Below, one piece after another: positions 7,889 through 19,231 of a stretch of DNA of 64,000 bases. Position numbers and translations under genes: made by a program. The notes below the pieces were generated by a model that searched no databases, was not told the DNA's origin, and worked only from the letters and a program-made list of their open reading frames with translations. Source of the DNA: Paraburkholderia sp. BCC1886 (GTDB taxonomy: Bacteria > Pseudomonadota > Gammaproteobacteria > Burkholderiales > Burkholderiaceae); NCBI RefSeq assembly GCF_900996245.1, contig NZ_CAAJGK010000035.1, forward strand, positions 1 through 64,000. Reading direction: 5' to 3'. Positions within the stretch are counted from its first letter, which is position 1, and each line of letters starts with the position of its first letter.

Positions 7889-9034
7889 TCAACGCGCGCC
7901 ATATTTCAGGCGCGTCAACTGTTCGGCTGTGTCCGCCAGCAACCGGCCGGCGTCGCGAATCGCGACCTCGAGCGTGATGGGGCCGGGCGCGGGGGAGAAG
8001 CAGCCACTGAAATGTTCGGCCAGCCGGGGCAGTGCGGCGGAGTCGACCGCGCCGGACAGCAGCGTGGCCGGCACACTCGCCGCCTGCGCATGACGGCAGG
8101 CGATGAACGGCGCCTTGCCATGCAGGGTTTGCACGTCCGAGCGGCCTTCACCGGTGATCAGCCAGTTGGCGCCCTCGAGCGCCGCGTCGAGGCCGATCTG
8201 CCGGGCAACCGTTTCCGCACCTGGCTCGAAGCGGGCGCCGAGCATATGCAGCGCGAAACCGAGGCCGCCCGCCGCGCCCGCGCCCGCCTCGTCGCGCAGC
8301 CGACGGCCGAGCGCTGCTTCGAGCAGATCGGCGAAATGGCCCAGCGCCGCGTCGATGGATTCGATCTGCTGTGGCTCGACGCCTTTTTGCGGGCCGAAAA
8401 TGGCCGTTGCGCCGTGTTCGCCCGTGAGCGGATTGTCCACGTCCGACATGGCGACGAATTCCGAGTCCTTTAGTCTGGCGTCGAGTTGCGCAATATCGAC
8501 CCGCGCCACGCGCGCGAGTTGTTCGGGTGTCGGCTCGAGCTCGTTATCTTGTGCGTCGAACAGTTTGAGGCCGAGTCCGACCAACAGGCCGGCGCCGCCG
8601 TCGTTGGTGCTGCTGCCGCCGAGCGCGACGTAAAAGCGCCGCACGCCGGCGTCGAGCAACGCGCCGATGGCTTCGCCCATGCCGCGTGTGCTACGCGTCT
8701 CAACCGGCACGGCCATGCCGACCGGATCGGTAATGCCGACGATCTCCGCCGTTTCGACGATTGCGCTGCCGTCCGCGAGCAAACCGGTGATCGCGTCGCG
8801 CACCGGACCCGCGGCGCCGCGCACGCTGAGCTTGCGGCGCTCGCCGCCGCTGGTGAGCATGGCGTCGAGCGTGCCCTCGCCGCCGTCGGCCATCGGACAG
8901 ATGCGCACGTCGGCATCGGGCCGCGCGCGCCGGATGCCGGCTTCGATCGCCTCGGCGACCTGCTCGGCGCTGAGCGAGCCTTTGAAAGAATCGGGAGCAA
9001 CGACGACGACGGGCGAGGACGGCGAATTCGGCAT
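7889..9034 (-). CDS. Glycerate kinase (type I, GlxK/GarK family)
   Basis: A 381-residue cytoplasmic kinase that phosphorylates D-glycerate with ATP, normally to 2-phosphoglycerate in this family, linking glyoxylate or sugar-acid breakdown to glycolysis. ATG at 9032-9034 is chosen because it places VVVVAPDSFKGSLSAEQV at the N-terminus, the diagnostic start of the family; the upstream open frame is GC-driven extension. Other signatures are PMADGGEGT, the glycine-rich LGGSSTNDGGAGLL and the late ITGEGRSD. Length equals that of enterobacterial GarK/GlxK. No tartronate semialdehyde reductase lies beside it in this window, so the feeding pathway is not visible here. Confidence 0.93.
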   Translation of the reverse strand: MPNSPSSPVVVVAPDSFKGSLSAEQVAEAIEAGIRRARPDADVRICPMADGGEGTLDAMLTSGGERRKLSVRGAAGPVRDAITGLLADGSAIVETAEIVGITDPVGMAVPVETRSTRGMGEAIGALLDAGVRRFYVALGGSSTNDGGAGLLVGLGLKLFDAQDNELEPTPEQLARVARVDIAQLDARLKDSEFVAMSDVDNPLTGEHGATAIFGPQKGVEPQQIESIDAALGHFADLLEAALGRRLRDEAGAGAAGGLGFALHMLGARFEPGAETVARQIGLDAALEGANWLITGEGRSDVQTLHGKAPFIACRHAQAASVPATLLSGAVDSAALPRLAEHFSGCFSPAPGPITLEVAIRDAGRLLADTAEQLTRLKYGAR

Positions 9035-9500
9035 GGTGTCTCTGAATGGTTGAAATCGTGGCGGGCGCGGGACGATGCCAGGCGCAAACATGAAGGAAGC
9101 CGAAGCAGGCGAAGGCGAAGTCCCGAGCGCGACCGCTAGCTTATCAGGGCAATCGCGCCGACTGAATATGCCGAAAGGCATAGCTGGGATCGTCCTGGGC
9201 GAAGCGGCCGGATCCATGGGAAGACGCCGGGGGCCTAACGCGAAACAGGCTAGAAACAACACGGAAAGCGCCCCAAACCCGATAAAAACGCGTGGGAAAA
9301 CGAGTGCAACCATCGAATCCCGGCTAGGCGCGCAAATAGTTTGCTAAAATATTCGGCTCTTTGGACTCAACCGTGCTGCCGGCGGCCTGCCAGCCCGCGG
9401 CGCAGGCGCGCAATCGATGCTAACCACGCCCCACGCGACATCGAAAAGCGGCACGAGAAGATAACTGTTTCGCTCGAATAATTTTAGGACGATTGAAGCC
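9035..9500. other. Intergenic region upstream of tig
   Basis: A 466-bp gene-free interval between two outward-reading genes (glycerate kinase and tig). A -10-like TAAAAT lies at 9345-9350 within TTGCTAAAATATT, in a locally AT-rich patch, and is the best candidate for the tig promoter, but I see no good -35 at 16-18 bp. The stretch 9450-9500 before tig is also AT-rich and carries AGGAC near the start codon. No RNA gene or convincing small ORF was found. Confidence 0.4.
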
Positions 9501-10850
9501 ATGGCTAACGTTGTTGAAAACCTCGGCAAGCTCGAACGCCGCGTCACGATTTCCCTGCCGAAGGAAGCCGTGCAGAAGGAAGTAGATTCGCGTATCCGTC
9601 AACTCGCCAAGAACGTGCGCATGCCGGGTTTCCGCCCGGGCAAGGTGCCGCTCAAGATGGTGACGCAACAGTACTCGGGCCAGGTGGAAGCCGAAGTGCT
9701 GAGCGACAAGGTCGGCAAGGAATTTTTCGACATCAGCCGCGCTGAGAACCTGCGCGTGGCCGGCCAGCCGAGCTTCGCGCCGAAGGCCGACGCAATCGCC
9801 GAAGGCGACTACGCATTCGACGCGACCTTCGAGGTCTATCCGGAAGTGAAGCTGGGCGACGTCGCCACGGCTGAAATCGAACGCACCACCACGACCATCA
9901 GCGAAGCGGAAATCGACCGCACGCTGGACATCCTGCGCAAGCAACGCGTGCACTTCCACGCACGCGGCGAGTCCGGCGATCATGGCGACGGCGGTGCCGA
10001 CACGGCAGCGAAAGACGGCGACCGCGTGACGGTCGACTTCGTCGGCAAGATCGACGGTGAAGTGTTCCAGGGCGGTAGCGCCGACGACTTCGCGTTCGTG
10101 CTGGGCGAAGGCCGCATGCTGCCGGAGTTCGAAAAGGCAGCGCTGGGTCTGAAGGTCGGCGAGGCGAAGGAATTCGACCTGGCATTCCCCGAGGACTATC
10201 ACGGCAAGGACGTCGCCGGCAAAACCGCGCAGTTCACGATCACGATGAAGAAGATCGAGTGGCCGCATCTGCCGGAAATCGACGCTGAATTCGCTAAATC
10301 GCTCGGTATCGAAGACGGCGATCAGACCAAAATGCGCGCCGAGATCAAAGACAATCTCGAACGCGAAGCCAAGCGCCGTACGCAAGCCATCGTCAAGAAC
10401 CAGGTGATGGACGCGCTGCTCAAGATCTCGGAACTGGACGTGCCGAACGCACTGATCGAACAGGATCAGGAACGCCTCGTCGGCATGGCTCGTCAGGATC
10501 TGGAACAACGCGGCGTGCCGAATGCTAAAGACGCGCCGATTCCTGCCGAAATGTTCAAGGAACAGGCCGAGCGTCGCGTCAAGCTGGGCCTCGTGCTGGC
10601 CGAGCTGGTAAAGGCCAACGACCTGCAGGCGAAGCCGGAGCAGATTCGTGCCGAAGTCGACGAATTCGCGAAAAGCTACGAAGACCCGAAGGAAGTCGTC
10701 CGCTGGTATTATTCGAACCAGCAACGTCTTGCCGAAATGGAAGCGTACGTCGTCGAAGCAAACGTCGTCGATTTCGTCCTTGGCAAGGCCAAGGTGACGG
10801 ACAAGGAAGTGAGCTTCGAAGAACTGGCAAGCGCAACGGCGCAAGCGTAA
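9501..10850 (+). CDS. tig: Trigger factor (ribosome-associated chaperone)
   Basis: Trigger factor, 449 residues, binds the ribosome exit tunnel and shields nascent chains; it also has peptidyl-prolyl isomerase activity. The ribosome-docking signature GFRPGKVP is at residues 43-50. The FKBP-like domain follows at roughly 165-260 ([19 protein letters not shown] and [18 protein letters not shown]) and the helical C-terminal cradle fills the rest. Compared with the E. coli protein there is a short Gly/Asp-rich insertion ([12 protein letters not shown]) just before the PPIase domain. It heads the tig-clpP-clpX-lon series, each with its own gap, and is followed by a strong terminator. Confidence 0.98.
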   Translation: MANVVENLGKLERRVTISLPKEAVQKEVDSRIRQLAKNVRMPGFRPGKVPLKMVTQQYSGQVEAEVLSDKVGKEFFDISRAENLRVAGQPSFAPKADAIAEGDYAFDATFEVYPEVKLGDVATAEIERTTTTISEAEIDRTLDILRKQRVHFHARGESGDHGDGGADTAAKDGDRVTVDFVGKIDGEVFQGGSADDFAFVLGEGRMLPEFEKAALGLKVGEAKEFDLAFPEDYHGKDVAGKTAQFTITMKKIEWPHLPEIDAEFAKSLGIEDGDQTKMRAEIKDNLEREAKRRTQAIVKNQVMDALLKISELDVPNALIEQDQERLVGMARQDLEQRGVPNAKDAPIPAEMFKEQAERRVKLGLVLAELVKANDLQAKPEQIRAEVDEFAKSYEDPKEVVRWYYSNQQRLAEMEAYVVEANVVDFVLGKAKVTDKEVSFEELASATAQA

Positions 10851-10860
10851 GCGTCGTAGC

Positions 10861-10906
10861 AACGGCGTGCCGGCTGTCGAAGCGACGGCCCGCACGCCGT
10901 TTTTTT
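10861..10906 (+). terminator. Rho-independent terminator after tig
   Basis: AACGGCGTGC (10861-10870) pairs with GCACGCCGTT (10892-10901). A run of seven T at 10900-10906 follows, and the 21-base loop can itself fold. It separates tig from clpP. Confidence 0.85.
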
Positions 10907-11064
10907 GTGCTGCGAATGTGGAGAGCGTGTTGCAAGGTGCCGTTCATCGTTAATGCATCGCTGGTGCAGGGTTAATGCACCGATCGAGCACTTGAATACG
11001 GACTCGCCGACCACACCTGTCTTGCATCTGTTTTTCAGAATATTTCCAGACAAGGATCCATTGC

Positions 11065-11718
11065 ATGACCTTTCGCGCTCAAATGCTGGACACGTTGACC
11101 TCCCAGTCGTCGCGGGATCTCGAAGCGCAGGCGCTCGGACTGGTGCCGATCGTCGTGGAAACGAGCGGCCGGGGCGAGCGCTCGTACGACATTTACTCGC
11201 GGCTGCTGAAGGAACGTATCGTGTTCCTCGTCGGCGAAGTGAATGACCAGACCGCCAATCTCGTCGTCGCGCAGATGCTGTTCCTCGAAAGCGAGAATCC
11301 GGACAAGGACATCAGCTTCTACATCAACAGCCCGGGCGGGTCGGTCTCCGCAGGTATGGCGATTTACGACACGATGCAGTTCATCAAGCCGGACGTGTCG
11401 ACATTGTGTATGGGTCTTGCCGCCAGCATGGGTGCGTTTTTGCTGGCCGCCGGCGCAAAGGGCAAGCGTTTCGCGTTGCCGAACTCGCGTGTGATGATTC
11501 ACCAGCCGCTCGGCGGCGCACGTGGTCAGGCATCGGACATCGAAATCCAGGCGCGCGAAATTCTGTATTTGAAAGAGCGTCTGAATAGCCTGCTCGCGCA
11601 TCATACGGGTCAACCGGTGGAGCGTATCGCGCGCGACACCGACCGCGACAATTTCATGTCCGGTGACGACGCGCAAGCTTACGGTCTGGTCGATCAGGTA
11701 GCGCACAAGCGTCCCTGA
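11065..11718 (+). CDS. clpP: ATP-dependent Clp protease proteolytic subunit
   Basis: A 217-residue serine peptidase that forms the tetradecameric ClpP barrel in the cytoplasm and degrades substrates unfolded by ClpX or ClpA. The catalytic triad is visible as Ser121 ([11 protein letters not shown]), His146 (MIHQPLGG) and Asp195 (in DTDRDNFMS), spaced as in E. coli. The substrate-channel strand [10 protein letters not shown] is also present. The N-terminal 20 residues resemble the short cleaved propeptide of other ClpPs. It lies 214 bp after tig and 184 bp before clpX; the conserved order tig-clpP-clpX-lon supports shared stress regulation although each has its own leader. Confidence 0.98.
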   Translation: MTFRAQMLDTLTSQSSRDLEAQALGLVPIVVETSGRGERSYDIYSRLLKERIVFLVGEVNDQTANLVVAQMLFLESENPDKDISFYINSPGGSVSAGMAIYDTMQFIKPDVSTLCMGLAASMGAFLLAAGAKGKRFALPNSRVMIHQPLGGARGQASDIEIQAREILYLKERLNSLLAHHTGQPVERIARDTDRDNFMSGDDAQAYGLVDQVAHKRP

Positions 11719-11902
11719 TCAACGGTGCGGCCAGGTCCTGTAGCGGGGCCAGGTCGTGACCAGCCCGGTTGTGAAATAATCAAGACTGGTCCGAACGCCT
11801 GCGGCAAACGCCGTTGTTCTGGCTCATGTCCCTGCCGCCCCAGCCGGGCGGGAGAGGCAAACGGCGTATTATGTAATCGAGTGTCCGGAGGCTCACACAT
11901 CT

Positions 11903-13174
11903 ATGGCGGACAAAAAAGGTTCGAACAGCGAGAAGCTGTTGTATTGCTCGTTCTGCGGCAAGAGCCAGCATGAAGTCAAAAAGTTGATTGCCGGCCCATC
12001 GGTTTTCATCTGCGACGAATGCATCGATCTGTGCAACGAAATCATCCGCGATGAAGCAGCAGGTGCTGGCATCGAGGCTGGCTTGTCGAAGTCAGACTTG
12101 CCGAGCCCGCAGGAAATCCGCGAAATTCTCGACCAGTATGTGATTGGGCAGGAACGCGCGAAGAAAATTCTGGCGGTTGCTGTCTACAACCACTACAAGC
12201 GTCTCAAGCATCTCGACAAGAAAGACGAGATCGAACTGTCGAAAAGCAATATCTTGCTGATCGGTCCGACCGGATCGGGTAAGACGCTGCTTGCACAGAC
12301 ACTCGCACGTTTGCTGAACGTCCCGTTCGTGATTGCCGATGCAACCACGTTGACGGAAGCCGGCTATGTCGGCGAAGACGTTGAGAACATCATTCAGAAG
12401 TTGCTGCAAAACTGCAATTACGAAGTTGACAAGGCCCAGCGCGGCATTGTCTACATCGACGAAATCGACAAGATCAGCCGCAAGTCCGATAACCCGTCCA
12501 TCACCCGCGACGTGTCCGGTGAAGGCGTGCAGCAGGCACTGCTGAAACTGGTCGAAGGCACGATGGCGTCGGTGCCGCCGCAGGGCGGTCGTAAGCATCC
12601 GAATCAGGACTTCATCCAGGTCGACACCACCAATATTCTGTTCATTTGCGGTGGCGCGTTCGACGGGCTCGAAAAAGTGATCGTCGACCGTACCGAGAAA
12701 ACGGGTATTGGCTTTGGCGCAAGCGTAAAGAGCAAGCAGGATCGCGACGCGGGTGAAGTGCTCCGCGAAGTCGAGCCGGAAGATCTGATCAAATTCGGTC
12801 TCATCCCCGAACTGATCGGTCGGCTGCCGGTGGTCGCCACGCTCGGCAAGCTCGACGAAGTCGCGCTGATGAAAATTCTCGTCGAACCGAAGAACGCGCT
12901 GGTCAAGCAATATCACAAGCTCTTCAACATGGAGCGCGTCGAGCTGGAAATTCGCCCGACCGCGTTGCAGGCTGTCGCGCGTAAGGCAATCCGTCGCAAG
13001 ACGGGCGCACGTGGTCTGCGCTCGATTCTGGAACAGGCGTTGCTCGATGTGATGTACGACCTGCCGCAGATGAAAGGCGTTAGCAAGGTCATTATCGACG
13101 ACAACGTGATCGACGGCGACGGCAAACCATTACTGATCTACGAAGACGCGCCCAAAGTCGCGGGTTCGAACTGA
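11903..13174 (+). CDS. clpX: ATP-dependent Clp protease ATP-binding subunit ClpX
   Basis: A 423-residue AAA+ unfoldase that recognises tagged proteins (for example ssrA-tagged) and feeds them to ClpP. The N-terminal C4 zinc-binding domain has Cys15, Cys18, Cys37 and Cys40. The Walker A GPTGSGKT is at 121-128, the pore loop GYVG at 154-157, Walker B IVYIDE at 182-187, and the C-terminal sensor-2 motif TGARGLRS is present. The RBS CGGAGG lies upstream of ATG 11903. It is transcribed with or after clpP and ends at a strong terminator, so lon is a separate unit. Confidence 0.98.
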   Translation: MADKKGSNSEKLLYCSFCGKSQHEVKKLIAGPSVFICDECIDLCNEIIRDEAAGAGIEAGLSKSDLPSPQEIREILDQYVIGQERAKKILAVAVYNHYKRLKHLDKKDEIELSKSNILLIGPTGSGKTLLAQTLARLLNVPFVIADATTLTEAGYVGEDVENIIQKLLQNCNYEVDKAQRGIVYIDEIDKISRKSDNPSITRDVSGEGVQQALLKLVEGTMASVPPQGGRKHPNQDFIQVDTTNILFICGGAFDGLEKVIVDRTEKTGIGFGASVKSKQDRDAGEVLREVEPEDLIKFGLIPELIGRLPVVATLGKLDEVALMKILVEPKNALVKQYHKLFNMERVELEIRPTALQAVARKAIRRKTGARGLRSILEQALLDVMYDLPQMKGVSKVIIDDNVIDGDGKPLLIYEDAPKVAGSN

Positions 13175-13192
13175 TCGGCTTTCTGGTTAAGT

Positions 13193-13227
13193 AAAAAAGC
13201 CGTTCATGGCGACGTGAACGGCTTTTT
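13193..13227 (+). terminator. Rho-independent terminator after clpX
   Basis: AAAAAAGCCGTTCA (about 13193-13206) pairs with TGAACGGCTTTTT (13215-13227) around an 8-base loop. The A-run before and T-run after the stem make it potentially bidirectional. Confidence 0.88.
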
Positions 13228-13312
13228 CGTTTATCGTGTGGTTGAGGTTGCTTGTTTTCACAATGGAGTCACTGAAACTTCGGAGTCACTGAACTTTTCC
13301 CACACGCGGAGG

Positions 13313-13342
13313 CTTGCAAATTTTTCTGCTGGCCTCACCTAT
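13313..13342 (+). promoter_or_regulatory. Possible heat-shock (sigma-32-like) promoter upstream of lon
   Basis: CTTGCAA at 13313-13319 is followed after 13 bases by CCTCACCTAT at 13333-13342, loosely resembling the CTTGAAA-N13-CCCCATNT pattern of sigma-32 promoters. It lies about 35-60 bp upstream of the lon start. Lon is heat-shock controlled in many proteobacteria, but the match is weak, and a direct repeat just upstream (13265-13293) may be the real control element. Confidence 0.25.
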
Positions 13343-13375
13343 CGAACGAACTGATTCCACTCATGGGGAAATGAA

Positions 13376-15796
<2,421 letters not shown>

Positions 15797-15824
15797 GCGT
15801 TCTTTAATCCGACGCTGCATCAGA

Positions 15825-15857
15825 AGCCCGCGGTCATTCAGACCGCGGGCTTTTTTA
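15825..15857 (+). terminator. Rho-independent terminator after lon
   Basis: AGCCCGCGGTC (15825-15835) pairs perfectly with GACCGCGGGCT (15841-15851), loop ATTCA, followed by a run of T. This is a textbook intrinsic terminator. Confidence 0.92.
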
Positions 15858-15895
15858 TTGCACTTGTTATCCCCGGGCATCAGGCGCAACCCCGC

Positions 15896-15924
15896 TTGAC
15901 ACGGGTGTTTCGGCCAATTCTAAT
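15896..15924 (+). promoter_or_regulatory. Sigma-70 promoter of hupB
   Basis: TTGACA at 15896-15901, a 17-base spacer and TCTAAT at 15919-15924 form a near-consensus housekeeping promoter. It lies just downstream of the lon terminator and about 90 bp before the HU-beta start codon, the position expected for the strong, independent hupB promoter. Confidence 0.78.
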
Positions 15925-16012
15925 GGGTCGGCCCGGCGTGACCCGCCGGCTTGCGTGATCTCAGGTGCTACAAAGCGCCGTCACGATTGCCAATACATTC
16001 TCGGGGGTTGGA

Positions 16013-16285
16013 ATGAACAAGATGGAATTGATCGATCACATTGCACAGCAAGCCGACATTTCGAAGGCCGCGGCCGGCCGTGCTCTGGATGCGGTGATCG
16101 GTGGCGTGAAGGGTACGTTGAAAAAGGGCGGTTCGGTCACGCTAGTCGGCTTCGGTACTTTCGCCGTGGGCAAGCGCACCGCACGCACGGGACGTAATCC
16201 GCGCACGGGTGCCGAGATCAAGATCAAGGCCGCGAAGGTTCCGAAATTTAGGCCTGGCAAAGCTCTGAAGGATGCGCTAAACTAA
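16013..16285 (+). CDS. hupB: DNA-binding protein HU-beta
   Basis: A 90-residue nucleoid protein that bends and compacts DNA as a dimer. The sequence [20 protein letters not shown] and the arm region [24 protein letters not shown] are diagnostic of HU; the intercalating Pro sits in the R-N-P-R turn. ATG 16013 follows GGGGGTTGGA, a workable ribosome binding site, and gives the exact family length. It sits between lon and the tRNA pair as in many beta-proteobacteria and has its own near-consensus promoter at 15896-15924. Confidence 0.98.
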   Translation: MNKMELIDHIAQQADISKAAAGRALDAVIGGVKGTLKKGGSVTLVGFGTFAVGKRTARTGRNPRTGAEIKIKAAKVPKFRPGKALKDALN

Positions 16286-16386
16286 TGGGCTTGCTGCTTG
16301 AAGATTCGGCAGCGGAAAAAGCAGTACTCAAAGTAAAAAAACAGGCAACAAATCAAGAAGCACCAGCCAGCATCGAATCGAGAAAC

Positions 16387-16462
16387 GGGTGCTTAGCTCA
16401 GTTGGTAGAGCGGCGCCCTTACAAGGCGTAGGTCGGGAGTTCGAGCCTCTCAGCACCCACCA
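16387..16462 (+). tRNA. tRNA-Val (anticodon TAC)
   Basis: A 76-nt cloverleaf with encoded CCA. The acceptor GGGTGCT pairs with AGCACCC, the D stem is GCTC/GAGC, the anticodon loop CTTACAA carries TAC, and the T arm is GGGAG-TTCGAGC-CTCTC (first pair weak). Discriminator base is A. It reads GTA and other GTN valine codons. It follows hupB by 101 bp. Confidence 0.96.
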
Positions 16463-16566
16463 GTTTCAGATTCTGTGCGGTATTTGAGTGCGGCTATTTA
16501 GCGCGGTGGTGGTTACAGTAGTTGCAGTAGCAACACGCGTTCTGGCTGCATCAAACGTTGTAGCAA

Positions 16567-16643
16567 GGAGTGGTAGTTCAGTCGGTTAGAATACCGGCCT
16601 GTCACGCCGGGGGTCGCGGGTTCGAGTCCCGTCCACTCCGCCA
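16567..16643 (+). tRNA. tRNA-Asp (anticodon GTC)
   Basis: A 77-nt cloverleaf with encoded CCA. The acceptor GGAGTGG pairs with CCACTCC, the anticodon stem CCGGC/GCCGG encloses loop CTGTCAC with GTC, and the T loop is TTCGAGT. The discriminator G is the identity base of tRNA-Asp. It lies 104 bp after tRNA-Val and is probably co-transcribed with it. Confidence 0.97.
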
Positions 16644-16655
16644 GTATCCTCGAAA

Positions 16656-16679
16656 GGCGAACTCCGGTTCGCCTTTTTT
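16656..16679 (+). terminator. Terminator after the tRNA pair
   Basis: GGCGAAC (16656-16662), loop TCCG, GTTCGCC (16667-16673), then a T-run to about 16679. It ends the hupB/tRNA region about 50 bp before ppiD. Confidence 0.85.
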
Positions 16680-16727
16680 ATTGCCCGCTGTTGTAATATC
16701 GGGCGTTCTGTTTTCGGCACTACACGC

Positions 16728-18674
16728 ATGCTCGATTTTTTCCGTAATCACAAACGCCTGATGATGTTCATGCTCATCCTCGTCATTGTGCCGGGGTTGG
16801 GTTTTGTCGGTATTCAGGGCTTCCGCGGCTTCTTTGACGAGAGTGCCAACGTCGCCAGCGTCAACGGTCACAAGATCACCCGCGCAGAGTTCGACGACGC
16901 TACGCGCCAGCAACTCGACCGCGCTCGTCAGATGCTCGGTGCGCAGTTCGACATGAAGTCCTTCGATACGCCCGAGCGTCGCCGCCAGATGCTCGACGGT
17001 TTGATCGAACAGCGCGTGCTGGCCGATGAAACCCAGCGTCTGCATCTGACGGCCTCCGACGACGCAGTGCGCCGCGTACTGCTCAACGATCCGGTTATTT
17101 CGTCGCTGAAGAATCCCGACGGTTCAATCGATGTCGACCGTTACAAGCAGTTGCTCGCCATGCAGGGCATGACGCCCGATCAGTACGACGAGCGCGTGCG
17201 CTACACGCTCGCTACCCAGCAATTGCCCGCCAGCATTCAGGGCAGTGCGTTCACGTCGAAGACGCTCGCACAACATCTGACCGAACTCGCCGACCAGCAG
17301 CGTGAAGTGCAAGGCATCGCCTTCCATCCGCGCGACTATCTGGCCAAGGTGCAGCCGACCGACGCGCAGGTACAAGCTTATTACGACGCGCATCGCAGCG
17401 AATTCGCCACACCCGCCACGGCCACGATCCAGTACCTCGTCATGTCGCCCTCGACGATGGCCGCGTCCGTGCAGCCGAGCGATGCCGATCTGAAGAAGTA
17501 CTACGACGACAACATCGCGCATTACCGGGTGGAAGGCCAGGTGCGCGCAAGCCACATCCTGATCGCCGCACCGAAAGACGCGAGCGCGGCCGACAAGGCC
17601 AAAGCGAAGCAGAAAGCGGAAGACCTGCTGGCGCAAATCAAGGCGCATCCGGACCAGTTCGCACAAATCGCGCAGCAGAATTCGCAGGACCCCGGTTCGG
17701 CTTCGAAGGGTGGCGATCTGGGTTACTTCGGTCGCGGCATGATTGCGGGCGGTCAGTCGTTCGACGACGCCGTCTTCGCGCTGAAGAAAGACGAAGTCAG
17801 CGGTATCGTGCAAACGGACTTTGGCTATCACATCGTCAAGGTGACGGACGTGAAGCCTACCGTTACGAAGCCGTTCGACGACGTGAAAAATCAGATCGCG
17901 ACGGACGTGAAAGCGCAACAGGCCGCCAAGGCACTGAGCGACGACGCGGAAGGCTTCACGTCGATCGTCTACGAAAAAGCGAAGAGCCTGCAACCGGCAG
18001 CCGACAAGTACAAGTTGCAGATTCAAACCGCCACGGTCACACCGCAAGCGGATCCGAAGCTGCCGGCGACCAGCCCGCTCAACAACGCGAAGTTCCTCGC
18101 GGCGGTGTTCGCGAACGACTCGGTCAATTCGCGTAACAACACGCAAGCCATCGACGTCGGCGGCAATACGTTGATTGCTGCGCACGTCACCGACTACAAG
18201 GCCGCCGCCGTGCCGGCACTCGACGCGATCAAGGACGCCGTGCGTCAGAAGGTCGTCGCGGTTCAGGCGAACGACGCTGCGCACAAGGACGGTCTTGCAA
18301 AACTCGCGGACTTCGATAAGTCGAAAGCCACCACCGGTTTCTCCTCGCCGCTGAAGGTGTCGCGCAGCGACGCGCAAGGTGTGCCGCCGCTTGCACTAAG
18401 TGCAATCTACAAAGCGGACGCGCAAAAGTTGCCCGCCTACGTGGGTGTGGATCTCGGCGCGGACGGCTACGCTATCTATCGCGTGAACTCGGTTGTGGCG
18501 GGTACGCCGGTCAACGGGCAACGTCTGGCTGCTGCACAGCAACAGATCGCTCAGGTCGACGCGCAGTCCGAAGCCGAAGCGTATGTTCAGGCCGTGCGTG
18601 CGCGATCGAAGGTGAAGTTCTACGGCTCGCTGGACGGCAGCCCCAACGCGAACCCGGCAAGCGACAACAACTAG
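16728..18674 (+). CDS. ppiD: Periplasmic folding chaperone PpiD (SurA_N / parvulin)
   Basis: A 648-residue protein anchored in the inner membrane by one N-terminal helix (about residues 13-31, LMMFMLILVIVPGLGFVG), with the rest in the periplasm. A SurA-like N-terminal domain (VASVNGHKITRAEFD onward) precedes a parvulin domain at roughly 266-360 (VRASHILIAAPKD to QTDFGYHIVKVTDV) and a C-terminal helical domain. PpiD associates with the Sec translocon and helps emerging outer-membrane and periplasmic proteins fold. Position after hupB and two tRNAs matches the conserved hupB-ppiD order. A strong terminator follows. Confidence 0.96.
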   Translation: MLDFFRNHKRLMMFMLILVIVPGLGFVGIQGFRGFFDESANVASVNGHKITRAEFDDATRQQLDRARQMLGAQFDMKSFDTPERRRQMLDGLIEQRVLADETQRLHLTASDDAVRRVLLNDPVISSLKNPDGSIDVDRYKQLLAMQGMTPDQYDERVRYTLATQQLPASIQGSAFTSKTLAQHLTELADQQREVQGIAFHPRDYLAKVQPTDAQVQAYYDAHRSEFATPATATIQYLVMSPSTMAASVQPSDADLKKYYDDNIAHYRVEGQVRASHILIAAPKDASAADKAKAKQKAEDLLAQIKAHPDQFAQIAQQNSQDPGSASKGGDLGYFGRGMIAGGQSFDDAVFALKKDEVSGIVQTDFGYHIVKVTDVKPTVTKPFDDVKNQIATDVKAQQAAKALSDDAEGFTSIVYEKAKSLQPAADKYKLQIQTATVTPQADPKLPATSPLNNAKFLAAVFANDSVNSRNNTQAIDVGGNTLIAAHVTDYKAAAVPALDAIKDAVRQKVVAVQANDAAHKDGLAKLADFDKSKATTGFSSPLKVSRSDAQGVPPLALSAIYKADAQKLPAYVGVDLGADGYAIYRVNSVVAGTPVNGQRLAAAQQQIAQVDAQSEAEAYVQAVRARSKVKFYGSLDGSPNANPASDNN

Positions 18675-18702
18675 AAACTGCTCGTCGTTAGGATCAACAA
18701 TG

Positions 18703-18731
18703 AAAAAAGCCCCGCCAAAGCGGGGCTTTTT
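18703..18731. terminator. Bidirectional terminator between ppiD and the reverse-strand lipoprotein gene
   Basis: AAAAAAGCCCCGC, a short AAA loop, then GCGGGGCTTTTT (centred near 18717). The symmetric A-run and T-run let it stop transcription from both convergent genes. Confidence 0.88.
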
Positions 18732-18772
18732 CATTTGACGAGTGCAAGCCCGTCAATCGGATACGACGAGAA

Positions 18773-19114
18773 TTACAGGCAACCGCTGATTGCGGAAGTA
18801 GCGTCGCTATTAGCCCCGCCATTTGCGCGATAGCCAACCCACGTGCCCTTGCCCGAGTACGAAGGACGCACCACGGCGGCTGCGCCGTTAGGCGGCTGTT
18901 GACCCGGAACGTAAACGTCCACGGCTTGATCGTTGGCGAGCGTGTCTTGCGACACCACTTGCTGTTGCGAAGCGTCGGCCCATTTTTGCGCGATGCAGGT
19001 GGCGACGACCTTCGGCGGTTGCTGGCTTTGACCAACGGATTGCACGCCCGCAGGCGGTTGAGCGGCGCAGGCGGAAATTGCCACGGTCAAAGCGATTAAC
19101 GGTAAATATTTCAC
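18773..19114 (-). CDS. Small putative lipoprotein, unknown function
   Basis: A 113-residue exported protein. The start is GTG at 19112-19114, with GAGGAG five bases upstream, giving the signal sequence VKYLPLIALTVAISAC with a lipobox ISA-C at Cys16. It therefore should be lipidated and membrane anchored. The mature part is Gln/Pro-rich near its N-terminus and ends in a compact domain with KGTWVGYRANGG and a final Cys two residues from the end, which may pair with Cys40. I recognise no domain family. It is convergent with ppiD and shares its terminator, and lies downstream of tesA on the same strand with a 117-bp gap. Confidence 0.75.
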   Translation of the reverse strand: MKYLPLIALTVAISACAAQPPAGVQSVGQSQQPPKVVATCIAQKWADASQQQVVSQDTLANDQAVDVYVPGQQPPNGAAAVVRPSYSGKGTWVGYRANGGANSDATSAISGCL

Positions 19115-19231
19115 GTTATCTCCTCAAAAGTCGCTCAAAATCGAGCCGGGTTACGCGTGATTAGGAAAGTGTCGGAGTGACCTGACCGATTCGCGTTCCC
19201 GAGGTGTTGGAAACAAGTTGTTAGCTGCTTT

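Noticed and set aside
9035..9313. N-terminal extension of glycerate kinase by about 90 codons
   Set aside because: The family begins at VVVVAPDSFKG close to ATG 9034; the extension has no ribosome binding site or conserved sequence and overlaps the tig control region.
9420..10895. Reverse-strand open frame of 491 codons under trigger factor
   Set aside because: Antisense shadow; the forward gene is certain and the reverse product is His/Phe/Arg-rich nonsense.
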